The translations under genes were made by a program, and so were the position numbers. A DNA stretch of 64,000 nucleotides. It comes from CABQCM01 sp965145485 (GTDB lineage Bacteria > Bacillota > Clostridia > Oscillospirales > Acutalibacteraceae). Positions 26,554 through 35,682 of the stretch are shown here, piece after piece. The stretch is from positions 62,001 through 126,000 of the forward strand of contig CBCTCU010000001.1 of NCBI GenBank assembly GCA_965145485.1. The letters are read 5' to 3'. The notes beneath the pieces are model-generated. The model was not told the DNA's origin. It was given only the letters and a program-made list of their open reading frames with translations, and ran no database searches. The first letter of the stretch is position 1. Each line of letters begins with the position of its first letter.

Positions 26554-28968
26554 ATGAAAGAAACGAACGGTGTGCGTGTCATGCCGCTGCTGGCCTTGCG
26601 CGGGCTGGTGGTGTTCCCAGGCATGATGCTTCACTTTGACGTTGGACGCAAGCGATCGATCAATGCGGTCAACCAGGCCATGGGGGAGGGGCAGCTGCTC
26701 TTTCTTGCCTGCCAGAAGGATATGCGGGATGACGAGCCGGAGGCTGACCAGCTGTTTACGGTCGGCTGTGTGGCCCGTATCAAGCAGATATTCCACCTGC
26801 ACGGCGACGCCCTGCGCGTCATGGTGGAAGGGGTCTGCCGCGCGGAAAATATGGAGATGGTGCAGACCACGCCCTATTTCGCGGCGGCGGTCAAAGAGTT
26901 GCCGGTGGCCGCTACGACGGGCAACGGCATGATGGAAAAGGCCCTGGTCCGGCTTGCCGGCCAGCAGTTTGAAGAGTATGCGGAGCTATCCGGTAAACTG
27001 TCGCCCGATATTCTCATGGGAGTCATGGCGGAGAAAAAGGCGGGGGAGCTTAGCGATTATATCGCGATCAATATTCCTCTATCGTTTGAAAAAAAGCAGC
27101 TTCTGCTGGAGGAGTGCCATGCGACCGCCCGCCTGCGGCTGCTGGTGGCCATGCTGCGGGAGGAGTGCGACCTGCTGAGCATCGAGCAGGAAATCGAGCA
27201 AAAAGTGCAGAGCCAGATGGAGGACAACCAGCGGGATTACTACCTGCGCGAGCAGCTCAAGGCCATTGCCGGCGAGCTGGGCGAGGGGGAGAATCCGCAG
27301 GAGGAGGCGCAGGAGTACCGGGCGAGAATCGAGGCGCTGCCCATTGGGGAGGAATCCCGTGAGAAACTGCTCAAGGAAGCCGATCGTTTGTCCAAAATGC
27401 CGGCCGGCTCCCATGAGGCGACGGTGGTGCGCGGCTATCTGGACACCTGCCTTGAGATGCCGTGGGGGAAAGCGACCAAGGACAAGCACGACCTGAATAA
27501 GGCGGCCGCCATCCTCGACCGGGAGCATTATGGGCTGAGCAAGGTGAAGGATCGGATTCTGGAAGCTTTGGCTGTCTATAGCCTGTCGGGCCAGGTCAAC
27601 GCGCAGACGCTATGCCTGGTCGGCCCGCCCGGCGTGGGCAAGACCTCGATTGCGCGCTCGATCGCCAAATGCATGGGGCGCAGGTATGTTCGGGTATCTC
27701 TCGGCGGCGTGCGGGATGAAAGCGATATCCGCGGGCACCGGCGCACTTACATCGGCGCCATGCCGGGGCGCATCGTCAATGCTATCCGGCAGGCGGGGGT
27801 CAGCAATCCGCTGATTCTGCTTGACGAGATTGACAAGCTGGGGGCGGATTTCCGGGGCGATCCATCCGCGGCCCTGCTGGAAGCGCTCGACCCGGAGCAA
27901 AACAGCGGATTTGTCGATCATTATCTCGATTTGCCCTTTGACCTGAGCAAGGTGCTGTTTATCACCACCGCCAATACGACCTCCACCATTCCGCCCGCCC
28001 TGTATGACCGGATGGAGGTCATTGAGCTGACGAGCTACACCCGCGAGGAGAAATTCCAGATTGCCAAGCGGCACCTGGTCAAAAAGCAGGAAAAACGCCA
28101 CGGGCTGAGCGGGCGCAGCTTGCGCATTGCCGACGACGCGATTTATGGGCTGATCGATTATTATACCCGCGAGGCAGGGGTCCGCGCGCTGGAGCGCTCT
28201 ATCGCCTCGCTCTGCCGTAAGGCCGTCCGAGAGCTGGTCGCCGGCGGGGCCGCCAAAATCACCATCCGCGGCGCCGACTTGGAAAGGCTGCTGGGGGTAC
28301 ATAAATTCCGGCCGGAGGGGTTGGAGGAATCGGATGAAATTGGCCTTGTCAACGGGCTGGCGTGGACGTCGGTGGGTGGCGAGACCATGCAGATCGAGGC
28401 CGTCTCGCTTGAGGGGAGCGGCAAGATCGTGCTGACCGGCTCGCTTGGCGACGTGATGAAAGAATCGGCGCAGGCGGCGGTCAGCTGCGTGAGGGCGCGA
28501 TCCTCCTGGCTGAACCTGGATGCGGAGTTTTACAAAAACCGGGATCTGCACATCCACGCTCCGGAGGGCGCCGTGCCGAAGGACGGCCCCTCGGCCGGCA
28601 TTGCCATGGCGACCGCCCTGGTATCGGCGCTGACCGGCACGCCGGTGCGCCGGGATGTGGCCATGACGGGGGAGATCACCCTGCGCGGCCGGGTGCTGCC
28701 GATAGGCGGGCTCAAGGAAAAGACCATGGCCGCCTACCGGGCCGGAATCCGCACGGTCCTTCTGCCGGAGGATAACACGGCCGACCTGGCTGAGATCGAC
28801 CCCGTCGTGCGGGAGGCTCTGGAGTTCATTCCGGTCAAAACAGTAGATCGGGTGTGGGAAATTGCACTGGCCAGCCGCCATTACTGCAAGCCGGGCGCGC
28901 AGGGTGCAGGGCCGTCCACTCTGGCCGAGCCGGCGGCTGCCGGTTCGCATTCGATCATGGCCAATTGA
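26554..28968 (+). CDS. lon: ATP-dependent protease La (Lon)
   Basis: 804 residues, the normal LonA size. The N-terminal substrate-binding domain (MPLLALRGLVVFPGMMLHFDVGRKRS), a coiled-coil middle, an AAA+ domain (Walker A GPPGVGKTSIARSIAK, Walker B LILLDEIDKL) and the protease domain follow in order. The catalytic Ser is S680 in GAVPKDGPSAGI, and the Lys is in the later GGLKEK. It degrades misfolded and regulatory proteins. ATG 26554 follows AAAGGTATGGAGATAG. Distance to engB is about 100 bases. Confidence 0.98.
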   Translation: MKETNGVRVMPLLALRGLVVFPGMMLHFDVGRKRSINAVNQAMGEGQLLFLACQKDMRDDEPEADQLFTVGCVARIKQIFHLHGDALRVMVEGVCRAENMEMVQTTPYFAAAVKELPVAATTGNGMMEKALVRLAGQQFEEYAELSGKLSPDILMGVMAEKKAGELSDYIAINIPLSFEKKQLLLEECHATARLRLLVAMLREECDLLSIEQEIEQKVQSQMEDNQRDYYLREQLKAIAGELGEGENPQEEAQEYRARIEALPIGEESREKLLKEADRLSKMPAGSHEATVVRGYLDTCLEMPWGKATKDKHDLNKAAAILDREHYGLSKVKDRILEALAVYSLSGQVNAQTLCLVGPPGVGKTSIARSIAKCMGRRYVRVSLGGVRDESDIRGHRRTYIGAMPGRIVNAIRQAGVSNPLILLDEIDKLGADFRGDPSAALLEALDPEQNSGFVDHYLDLPFDLSKVLFITTANTTSTIPPALYDRMEVIELTSYTREEKFQIAKRHLVKKQEKRHGLSGRSLRIADDAIYGLIDYYTREAGVRALERSIASLCRKAVRELVAGGAAKITIRGADLERLLGVHKFRPEGLEESDEIGLVNGLAWTSVGGETMQIEAVSLEGSGKIVLTGSLGDVMKESAQAAVSCVRARSSWLNLDAEFYKNRDLHIHAPEGAVPKDGPSAGIAMATALVSALTGTPVRRDVAMTGEITLRGRVLPIGGLKEKTMAAYRAGIRTVLLPEDNTADLAEIDPVVREALEFIPVKTVDRVWEIALASRHYCKPGAQGAGPSTLAEPAAAGSHSIMAN

Positions 28969-29067
28969 TGGGGAGCATGGCTAAAGCCGGGCCCGCGGGC
29001 CGCAGATGGCGGGCTAAAGGTTATACGGGATCGCCCCGTGCGTTTCGCCTTGGAAAGGGTGGTAATC

Positions 29068-29682
29068 ATGAAATTGGAATCGGCCGTGTTTGAGGCATCT
29101 TTTGGCCGCGCGCAGCAGCTTCCGCCGTCGGATTTGCCGGAAATCGTCTTTTCCGGGCGGTCCAACGTAGGGAAATCCTCCCTCATCAACCGGCTGCTCA
29201 ACCGGAAGGCTCTGGCGCGGGTGAGCGCGACGCCGGGCAAAACCACCACCATTAACTTTTACCGCCTCGATACGCTGCGCCTGGTCGATTTGCCGGGGTA
29301 TGGCTACGCCAAGCGGTCGAAGGAGGAAACCCGCCGCTGGTCGGCGCTGGTGGAGGGCTACTTTGATTCCGGCCGGGATATCGCGCTGGTGGTCCAGCTG
29401 GTGGACATGCGCCATCCGGCCACGCCGGACGACATGATGATGCTGGAATTTTTGATCGATCGCGCCATGCCCTTCAGCGTGGTGCTCACCAAGAGCGACA
29501 AGCTGAATGCTTCGCAGAGGAAAGAGTCGCTCGAGCGGTTTGCACAGCAACTCAATTTTCTGCCCGACGCAACGCCGGTGGTGCCCTTTTCGGCCGTCAA
29601 GGGCGAGGGCGTGGAGGAAATCCGTGGGTGGATGGAAAAAGCCAGTTGTAGAGAGGATGTTAGCCATGTTCGTTTCGAGTAG
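29068..29682 (+). CDS. engB: Ribosome biogenesis GTP-binding protein EngB/YsxC
   Basis: 204 residues. The GTPase motifs are in order: G1 FSGRSNVGKSSLINRLL, G3 LVDLPGYGYAK and G4 VLTKSDKL. It assists 50S subunit assembly. The start ATG 29068 follows GGAAAGGGTGG; the frame also opens at GTG 29038 but that lacks a ribosome binding site. It closes the tig-clpP-clpX-lon-ysxC gene order known from Firmicutes. It overlaps lysA by 17 bases. Confidence 0.95.
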   Translation: MKLESAVFEASFGRAQQLPPSDLPEIVFSGRSNVGKSSLINRLLNRKALARVSATPGKTTTINFYRLDTLRLVDLPGYGYAKRSKEETRRWSALVEGYFDSGRDIALVVQLVDMRHPATPDDMMMLEFLIDRAMPFSVVLTKSDKLNASQRKESLERFAQQLNFLPDATPVVPFSAVKGEGVEEIRGWMEKASCREDVSHVRFE

Positions 29683-30967
29683 CTTGGGGGTCAACGCGCA
29701 GGGGCGTCTGACCATTGGCGGGTGCGACGCGGTGGAATTGTGCGAGCGGTTCGGCACGCCGCTGTATGTGATGGATGAGGACGCCATCCGGAAAAACTGC
29801 CGCGCTTTTCGTGGGTCTATTGAGAAATATTACGACGGCAAGGGCCGGTGCCTGTATGCCAGCAAGGCCTTTACCTGCCTTGCCATGGCCAAGATCATCC
29901 AGCAGGAGGGGCTGGGCATGGACGTGGTGTCCGGCGGCGAACTGGCTACCGCCCTTCGCGCTGGGGTTGACCCGCAGCTTTTGTGCTTCCACGGCAACAA
30001 CAAGACGGCCGATGAGCTGGCCTATGCCTTGGAGCAGGGGGTCGGCCGTATCGTCGTGGATAACCCGAACGAGCTCGACCGGCTGTGCCGGGAGGCCCGG
30101 CGCCGGAACAAGACGGCCGATATTTTGCTTCGCATCAAGCCGGGGATTGACGCGCATACCCACAGTTTTATCCGCACCGGGCAGATTGACAGCAAATTCG
30201 GCTTTGCGCTCGAAAACGGCGAGGCCATGCAGGCGGTGCGCTCGGCAATCCGGGAGGACTGCCTTCGCCTGCGGGGCGTTCACTGCCATATCGGCTCGCA
30301 GATTTTCGACGTCGATCCCTTTGAGCACGCGGCGCAGGTCATGCTGCAATTTATGGCCCGCGTGCGGGATGAAGAGGGCCTGGTGCTCGAGGAGCTCAAT
30401 CTCGGCGGGGGATTTGGCATTTCCTATGTGGAGGCCGACGACGCCAAGCCATACGAGGCGTTCATGCAGCGGGTCTCGTCGGTGATTCGCTCAACCTGCG
30501 CCGACATTGGCCTGCCGGTTCCCTTCATCATGATCGAGCCGGGGCGTTCGATCGCCGGCCCGGCGGGGACAACCTTGTATACCGTCGGCGGCGTGAAGGA
30601 AATCCCGGGCGTGAGAAATTATGTCTCGGTCGACGGCGGTATGACCGACAATCCGCGTTACGCGCTGTATCAGGCCGATTATACCGTTTTGTTGGCCAAC
30701 CGCGTCAGCGAGCCGGCCGACTATAAGGCTACCATAGCGGGAAAATGCTGCGAGAGCGGGGACCTACTGCAGGAAAACGTCATGCTGCCAAAGCCGGAGC
30801 CGGGCGACATCCTCGCCGTCTGCTGCACAGGGGCCTACAACTACTCCATGTCCTCCAATTACAACCGGATTCCCCGGCCCGCGGTGGTCATGATCCGGGA
30901 GTCGGAGCCCAGGGTCATCGTCAAAAGGGAAACGTATGATGACCTGATGCGAAACGACTTGGAGTAA
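29666..30967 (+). CDS. lysA: Diaminopimelate decarboxylase
   Basis: 433 residues. It decarboxylates meso-diaminopimelate to L-lysine with PLP. The PLP-lysine motif is CLYASKAFTCLAM, HCHIGSQ follows, the glycine loop is NLGGGFGISY, and the catalytic cysteine region is AGKCCESGDLL. The dimer-site GRSIAGPAG and the C-terminal YNRIPRP are also conserved. ATG 29666 lies inside the end of engB, with GAGAGGATG upstream. A terminator follows at 31141. Confidence 0.95.
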   Translation: MFVSSSLGVNAQGRLTIGGCDAVELCERFGTPLYVMDEDAIRKNCRAFRGSIEKYYDGKGRCLYASKAFTCLAMAKIIQQEGLGMDVVSGGELATALRAGVDPQLLCFHGNNKTADELAYALEQGVGRIVVDNPNELDRLCREARRRNKTADILLRIKPGIDAHTHSFIRTGQIDSKFGFALENGEAMQAVRSAIREDCLRLRGVHCHIGSQIFDVDPFEHAAQVMLQFMARVRDEEGLVLEELNLGGGFGISYVEADDAKPYEAFMQRVSSVIRSTCADIGLPVPFIMIEPGRSIAGPAGTTLYTVGGVKEIPGVRNYVSVDGGMTDNPRYALYQADYTVLLANRVSEPADYKATIAGKCCESGDLLQENVMLPKPEPGDILAVCCTGAYNYSMSSNYNRIPRPAVVMIRESEPRVIVKRETYDDLMRNDLE

Positions 30968-31763
30968 GATGCTGGCGTAGGTATTCATGGCCCTGGTCCT
31001 TCCCATTCGACACGGGGCGATGTGCTCTGGTTGCCGCTAGGTTTTGACCGCTGGGCACCTGGTCGCCGGCGAGAGTGAGGCTGCGGTGGCCGTCAGCGCC
31101 GCTGCTTGCGGCAGGATGTAATCATCCCTTTGGATATACCAACATCCGGGAGGTCTAGGAGCCTTCCGGATGTTTTTTGTGAATGCTTTCGCAATGCACG
31201 CCAGGCGAAGGCGGGCGTTCCAACGCCACCCCTCTTAGGGGCGGTCTGGACTGATTATGTAAAGCGCGTCAAAGCATTCGTTTCCGGCAACGGGTAAAGC
31301 GAGACATTATCACAAATTATCGTCCAAGAGCCAAGCGTGCAGGTACGAGCTGTATGGCATAGGGCATGCGGGAAAGCTAGCACGTTGCTAAGACGCTTGC
31401 TGGTCGTAGGCTCTCGCAGGATTAATATAAGCCTCGGCCTTGTTCGTGGTGATGACGGCAGCCAGCCTTTTGGCAGTGCCGGGAGTAGCCGGGGGCTCCG
31501 GCGATTGCGCTGGCGTGGCATATAGGGGCGCGCCGTGCGCATGGAGTTGCGTGCTTTACTACACCGTCTACCAAATGGGAGTTTCCCGCTACCGGGAATG
31601 TGAAGCAGTCAATGGCCGCAATGCAGGCAATAAGGCCGAGCGCTTGAACCATGCAATCTAGCCGCCGGTGAGGCCATCGGTTTCACCGGCGAACATTTTC
31701 TTCCTTTACTTTTACACTTTGATGTGTTAGTATAATAATATTCCAAGGAGAGGGGCGCTCGCT
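30968..31763 (+). other. 800-base gap after lysA
   Basis: Apart from the lysA terminator and a CCGGTGA/TCACCGG hairpin near 31667-31692, I see no RNA or protein gene. Just before the next gene a TATAAT at 31731-31736 may be its -10 box; the matching -35 is weak. Confidence 0.35.
31141..31177 (+). terminator. Terminator after lysA
   Basis: AACATCCGG pairs with CCGGATGTT, with a further short inner pairing, followed by TTTTTTG. Confidence 0.8.
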
Positions 31764-32054
31764 GTGAATTCCAAGATTAAAGACCATAACCTGGATCAAT
31801 TATTCGAGGCGATTTTGACGCTTGAAAACGTGGACGAATGCTACGCTTTCTTTGAGGATTTGTGTACCGTTCCCGAGCTCAAGGCCATGTCGCAGCGCTA
31901 TGTGGTCGCCACCATGCTCAACGACAAACGGGTCTACAGCGATATCGTCAGTGAAACCGGGGCGAGCACGGCCACCATCAGCCGGGTAAACCGTTCCCTC
32001 ATCTACGGATGCGACGGCTATGAGATGGTATTTGAAAGGCTGAAAAAGAAGTGA
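31764..32054 (+). CDS. YerC/YecD family TrpR-related protein
   Basis: 96 residues. The helix-turn-helix is of the TrpR/YerC type: FEDLCTVPELKAMSQRYVVATMLNDKRVYSDIVSETGASTATISRVNRSL. Members are found across Firmicutes; DNA target and ligand are not established. The start is GTG 31764 preceded by AAGGAGAGG. Its stop overlaps the next gene's GTG (GTGA). Confidence 0.9.
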   Translation: MNSKIKDHNLDQLFEAILTLENVDECYAFFEDLCTVPELKAMSQRYVVATMLNDKRVYSDIVSETGASTATISRVNRSLIYGCDGYEMVFERLKKK

Positions 32055-32809
32055 GCGGGTACGGCGCCGGCTTCGCGCAGCACTACGACCGGCTGATGAG
32101 CGATGTCGATTATGAGGCGCGGGCGGACTATCTGCTCGCGGCATTGGATCGAGAAGGGATTTCCCCCGAGCTGCTGCTCGACCTTGGTTGCGGTACCGGC
32201 AGCCTGAGCTTGAGCCTGGCGCGCCGGGGGATTTCGGTGATAGGGGTGGACGTTTCCCCGGATATGCTCATGCTCGCGCGGGATAAGGCTGCGCGGGCAG
32301 GGGCGGATATTTTGTTTCTGGAGCAGGATATGCGCCGCCTCGACCTGTTCGGTACCGTTTCCGGCGCGGTATGTGCCATGGATGGGATCAACCACCTCGC
32401 CGGGCAGGAGGATGTGCGCTCCACACTGGAGCGATTGCATCTTTTTATCCAGCCGGGCGGGCTGTTTGTGTTTGATGTCAATACGGAATATAAACATCGG
32501 TCGGTCCTGGCTGACAACAGCTTTGTTTATGAGGATGAGCAGCGGGATGTTGTGTGCGTCTGGCGCAATTGCTGGGATGAGGAGCTTGGGACAACCGACA
32601 TTATGCTCGATTTTTTTGAGGGCCGGCAGGATGGCTGGTATGAGCGCTACAGCGAGGATTTTACCGAACGGTATTATTCCGCGGAGACTTTGCGCAAACT
32701 ACTGACACAGACCGGTTTTGCCCTGTTGGGCGTGTACGACGACCTGTCGCCGCTCCCGCCGGGGCCACAGTGCCAGAGAATGACCTTGATCGCCAAAAGG
32801 ATGGGATAA
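32051..32809 (+). CDS. Class I SAM-dependent methyltransferase
   Basis: 252 residues. Motif I is LLLDLGCGTGSLSLSLARRG, followed by VIGVDVSPDMLMLARDKA and a motif-II-like VSGAVCAMDGINHL. The substrate is unknown. GTG 32051 overlaps the stop of the TrpR-like gene, suggesting translational coupling. It directly precedes hslO with one base between. Confidence 0.88.
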   Translation: MSGYGAGFAQHYDRLMSDVDYEARADYLLAALDREGISPELLLDLGCGTGSLSLSLARRGISVIGVDVSPDMLMLARDKAARAGADILFLEQDMRRLDLFGTVSGAVCAMDGINHLAGQEDVRSTLERLHLFIQPGGLFVFDVNTEYKHRSVLADNSFVYEDEQRDVVCVWRNCWDEELGTTDIMLDFFEGRQDGWYERYSEDFTERYYSAETLRKLLTQTGFALLGVYDDLSPLPPGPQCQRMTLIAKRMG

Positions 32810-32810
32810 T

Positions 32811-33698
32811 ATGAATAATTTGGTGCGCGCCATTACCAGCGACGGATGCGTGAGCATCATCGCGCTCGACTCCACCGCCATAGCGTCCAGAGCCGAGCAG
32901 ATTCATCGCTCGAGCGCGGTGGTAACCGCGGCGCTCGGCCGCCTGTTGACCGCCGCCTCCATGATGGGCTGCGTGCTCAAGGGGGAGGGGAACAGCTTGA
33001 CCCTGCGCGTACGGGGGGACGGCCCCATCGGCTCGATGATCGCGGTGTCGGACGAGGAGGGCAACGTGCGCGGGTGTGTGGGCAACCCCCTGGTCGAGCT
33101 GCCGCTCAACGCAAAGGGGAAGCTGGATGTCGGCGGTGCGGTAGGGCAAGGAAATCTGTTTGTTATCAAGGATACAGGGGGGAAGGAGCCTTATGTCGGC
33201 TCAGTTCCTCTGGTGTCTGGCGAGATTGCGGAGGATATTACCGCTTATTACGCATCCAGCGAGCAGATACCCACGGTATGCGCCCTGGGGGTGCTGGTCG
33301 ATCGCGACCTTTCGGTGCGGGCGGCCGGTGGGTATCTCATTCAGCTTTTGCCCACCGCAGACGAAGAGATTATCGCCAGGGTAGAGCGTTCGCTGGAGGG
33401 GGTCAAGCCAGTCTCTCAAATGGTGGATGAGGGGCTGACGCCGCTGGATATCTGCAAAGCCGCCTTGAAGGAGTTTGAGGTGGAGGAGTTGGACTCGACC
33501 AAGGTCGAATACCGCTGCACCTGTTCGAGGCAGCGCATCGAGACCGCCCTGGTCAGCCTGGGACGGGATGAGCTTCAAAAGCTGGCCGACGAGCAGGAGA
33601 CCACGACCATCGAGTGCCATTTTTGCGACCGGGAATATGCCTTTTCCCGCCACGATATCCTGAGCCTGCTCAAAAAGTGTGGTAAACAGCCCGAATGA
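32811..33698 (+). CDS. hslO: Redox-regulated chaperone Hsp33
   Basis: 295 residues. The N-terminal domain begins NNLVRAITSDGCVSIIALDSTAI, and AALGRLLTAASMMG is conserved. The C-terminal zinc redox switch is CTCS and, 30 residues later, CHFC, i.e. CxC and CxxC. Oxidation releases zinc and activates holdase activity. ATG 32811 follows AAAGGATGGGATA. Confidence 0.95.
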   Translation: MNNLVRAITSDGCVSIIALDSTAIASRAEQIHRSSAVVTAALGRLLTAASMMGCVLKGEGNSLTLRVRGDGPIGSMIAVSDEEGNVRGCVGNPLVELPLNAKGKLDVGGAVGQGNLFVIKDTGGKEPYVGSVPLVSGEIAEDITAYYASSEQIPTVCALGVLVDRDLSVRAAGGYLIQLLPTADEEIIARVERSLEGVKPVSQMVDEGLTPLDICKAALKEFEVEELDSTKVEYRCTCSRQRIETALVSLGRDELQKLADEQETTTIECHFCDREYAFSRHDILSLLKKCGKQPE

Positions 33699-33783
33699 GG
33701 CATAGGATATAGGGAGGCAAGAACGGCAGAGGAGGATTCGTCTCTCCCCCCGGGGAAAAATTCTCAGCTTTTAAAATTTGTGG

Positions 33784-33812
33784 TTGACAACGCCCCCAAA
33801 ATGGTGTATTAT
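33784..33812 (+). promoter_or_regulatory. Promoter of the tRNA cluster
   Basis: TTGACA (33784-33789), a 17-base spacer and TATTAT (33807-33812), about 50 bases before tRNA-Val. Confidence 0.75.
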
Positions 33813-33863
33813 TATTTCTGCTGCTAATGACTCTTTTTTCAAAAGATGTTTTCGCAGATTTGG

Positions 33864-33939
33864 GGGAGCATAGCTCAGCTGGGAGAGCATCTGCCTTACA
33901 AGCAGAGGGTCACAGGTTCGAGCCCTGTTGTTCCCACCA
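33864..33939 (+). tRNA. tRNA-Val (TAC)
   Basis: The acceptor stem 33864-33870 pairs with 33929-33935. The anticodon loop CTTACAA gives TAC. The T-loop is GTTCGAG and the CCA end is encoded. It is first of a five-tRNA cluster. Confidence 0.95.
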
Positions 33940-33943
33940 CCTT

Positions 33944-34020
33944 GGCCTGGTAGTTCAGCTGGTTAGAACGCTAGCCTGTCACGCTAGAGGTCGTGGGTTC
34001 GAGCCCCATCCAGGTCGCCA
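33944..34020 (+). tRNA. tRNA-Asp (GTC)
   Basis: A 77-base cloverleaf; the anticodon loop CTGTCAC gives GTC. The acceptor stem GGCCTGG pairs with CCAGGTC (one G-U pair) and CCA is encoded. Confidence 0.95.
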
Positions 34021-34024
34021 TTTT

Positions 34025-34100
34025 GCCTCTGTAGCTCAGTCGGTAGAGCAGTGGACTGAAAATCCACGTGTCACTGGTTCGATTCCGGTCGGAGGCACCA
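34025..34100 (+). tRNA. tRNA-Phe (GAA)
   Basis: Acceptor GCCTCTG pairs with CGGAGGC (with a G-U type end pair). The anticodon loop CTGAAAA gives GAA. CCA is encoded. Confidence 0.95.
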
Positions 34101-34105
34101 CACCT

Positions 34106-34181
34106 GCGGATTTAGCTCATCTGGTAGAGCGCCACCTTGCCAAGGTGGAGGTAGCGAGTTCGAGCCTCGTAATCCGCTCCA
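34106..34181 (+). tRNA. tRNA-Gly (GCC)
   Basis: Acceptor GCGGATT pairs with AATCCGC. The anticodon loop TTGCCAA gives GCC. CCA is encoded. Confidence 0.95.
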
Positions 34182-34185
34182 TAGC

Positions 34186-34226
34186 AAGGACGCTTAAATG
34201 AGATAATGATCCTTTTAAGCGTCCTT
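34186..34226 (+). terminator. Hairpin between tRNA-Gly and tRNA-Cys
   Basis: AAGGACGCTTA (34186-34196) pairs with TAAGCGTCCTT (34216-34226) and is followed by T-rich sequence. It may be a partial terminator inside the tRNA cluster, or a mark of the junction where tRNA-Cys was joined. Confidence 0.6.
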
Positions 34227-34235
34227 TCATCATCC

Positions 34236-34310
<75 letters not shown>

Positions 34311-34339
34311 GAATTGTTCCACAATATGGAACACACATC

Positions 34340-34366
34340 GAAAACCCGCTGTTTAAGCGGGTTTTC
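34340..34366 (+). terminator. Terminator after the tRNA cluster
   Basis: GAAAACCCGCT pairs with AGCGGGTTTTC around GTTTA. Confidence 0.75.
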
Positions 34367-34562
34367 AGTGCTTTCAGGGCAAAATAAGGAATGTCAACAA
34401 ACGACAAACATTTGCCTGATTCTCCGGTCAACACGGACTTGAACCGGAGAAAAGCACTGGAAATTGATTTAAGGGTGAATTTGAGCGTCTTTCCTTTACT
34501 CCCATTCGGGTAAAAGAAAGGCGCTTTTTCTTTTGCCTAAAATTCGAAAAGGAAGGTGCGAT

Positions 34563-35138
34563 ATGACAGTGGAGAAAATGCAAAAAGGACAGACTGCCCC
34601 CTTGGCGTCTGTGACAGGAAAAATCAGTATTCAGTTGATTGACGATTTTCCAAACCATCCGTACTATGTGTTTGATGACGATGACATGTTTGAGCTTACG
34701 GAAAGTATCAGAAAGAACGGTATGATCACTCCCCTGATTGTCCGTAAAAAGGGGACCCGATACGAATTGATATCCGGGCATAGAAGAAAGCATGCCTGCG
34801 AGCTGCTTGGACATGGCGAAATAGCCTGCAGCATTGTAGATGTTACAGACGACGAAGCCATAATTATGATGGTGGACAGCAATTGCCAGCGCACGAAGGT
34901 GCTTCCGAGCGAACGCGCCTTTGCATACAAGATGAAGCTTGAAGCAATGAAAAGGCAGGGAAAGCGTTCAGATTTAACTTCTGCGCAAGTTGCACAGAAG
35001 TCGGCACGAAAGATGTCGCGGCAAATCCTTGCTGAGCAGGAGGGGCAAAGCCAGGATCAGATCAGGCGCTATATCAGGCTGACAAATCTTGTGCCGGAGC
35101 TGCTGGAGTTTGTTGATCTTGAAAAAATCAAGCTTTAG
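34563..35138 (+). pseudogene. ParB/Spo0J-family protein, probably truncated
   Basis: 191 residues. It holds a ParB N-terminal nuclease-like core (SIRKNGMITPLIVRKKGTRYELISGHRRKHACELLG, with the GHRR box) and part of the helix-turn-helix region (ILAEQEGQSQDQIRRYIRLTNLVPELLEFVD). ParB proteins on integrative elements are usually near 290 residues. A TAG stops the frame at 35136-35138, and the same frame continues with unrelated sequence, so the end was probably replaced by recombination. ATG 34563 follows AAAAGGAAGGTGCG. It is likely a relic of a mobile element and may not work in partition. Confidence 0.75.
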
Positions 35139-35639
35139 CCGGACGCCTATGTGACGGTAACTCTCAGTGAGCAGACGCCCCTTGCAAACAAGGTGGACGA
35201 CAGCTACACCATTCCCTACGAAATCAGGTCCGGCGAAGAAACTTTCGAGGCGGTCACTTATGATGAAAGCACAGAACCGGGGACGAAAACGCCCCTGACC
35301 GCCAACATATCATTTGCAACTCAATTTTATTTATTGGATGTAATGTATCGGAGAGCAAGGGCCCCGAAAATACCTTTTGGAATTTTCTGTTTGGTGTAAT
35401 CTGTAGTGGGCTTTATAAATGTGCGATTAGCAGGGAAAGCGACATCACCTCGGGAGATACGACACGCTGGCGGGAACCGCCGCTGCCCGAAAGAGAGCGG
35501 AACAGGAATGGTTAGGGAAATTTCTGGATTTGTTTGGCTCGTAAAAGCAGATAGGGGAGAGACATCCCTATAAGGTAGTTGGAAGAAGCATAACCACAAT
35601 TAAGCACCGTATGACCTACGCTCGAATGGATACAGGACA
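35139..35639 (+). other. Debris after the ParB relic
   Basis: The ParB frame continues after its stop for about 80 codons (to 35399) with a protein-like but unrecognised sequence (for example DSYTIPYEIRSGEETFEAV). The rest to 35640 has no recognisable gene. It looks like joined fragments of an integrative element. Confidence 0.4.
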
Positions 35640-35682
35640 AAACGGACGCCCCTGATCTGCTCCGATCAGAGGCGTCCGTTTT
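35640..35682. terminator. Terminator downstream of the UvrA-like gene
   Basis: AACGGACGCCCCTGATC pairs with GATCAGAGGCGTCCGTT around a 6-base loop, with T runs on both sides. It would end the minus-strand uvrA-like transcript and plus-strand reading from the left. Confidence 0.75.

Noticed and set aside
27610..28950. Minus-strand open frame of 446 codons
   Set aside because: It is the shadow of lon in a GC-rich genome.
33827..34201. Plus-strand open frame over the tRNA cluster
   Set aside because: It simply reads through tRNA genes.
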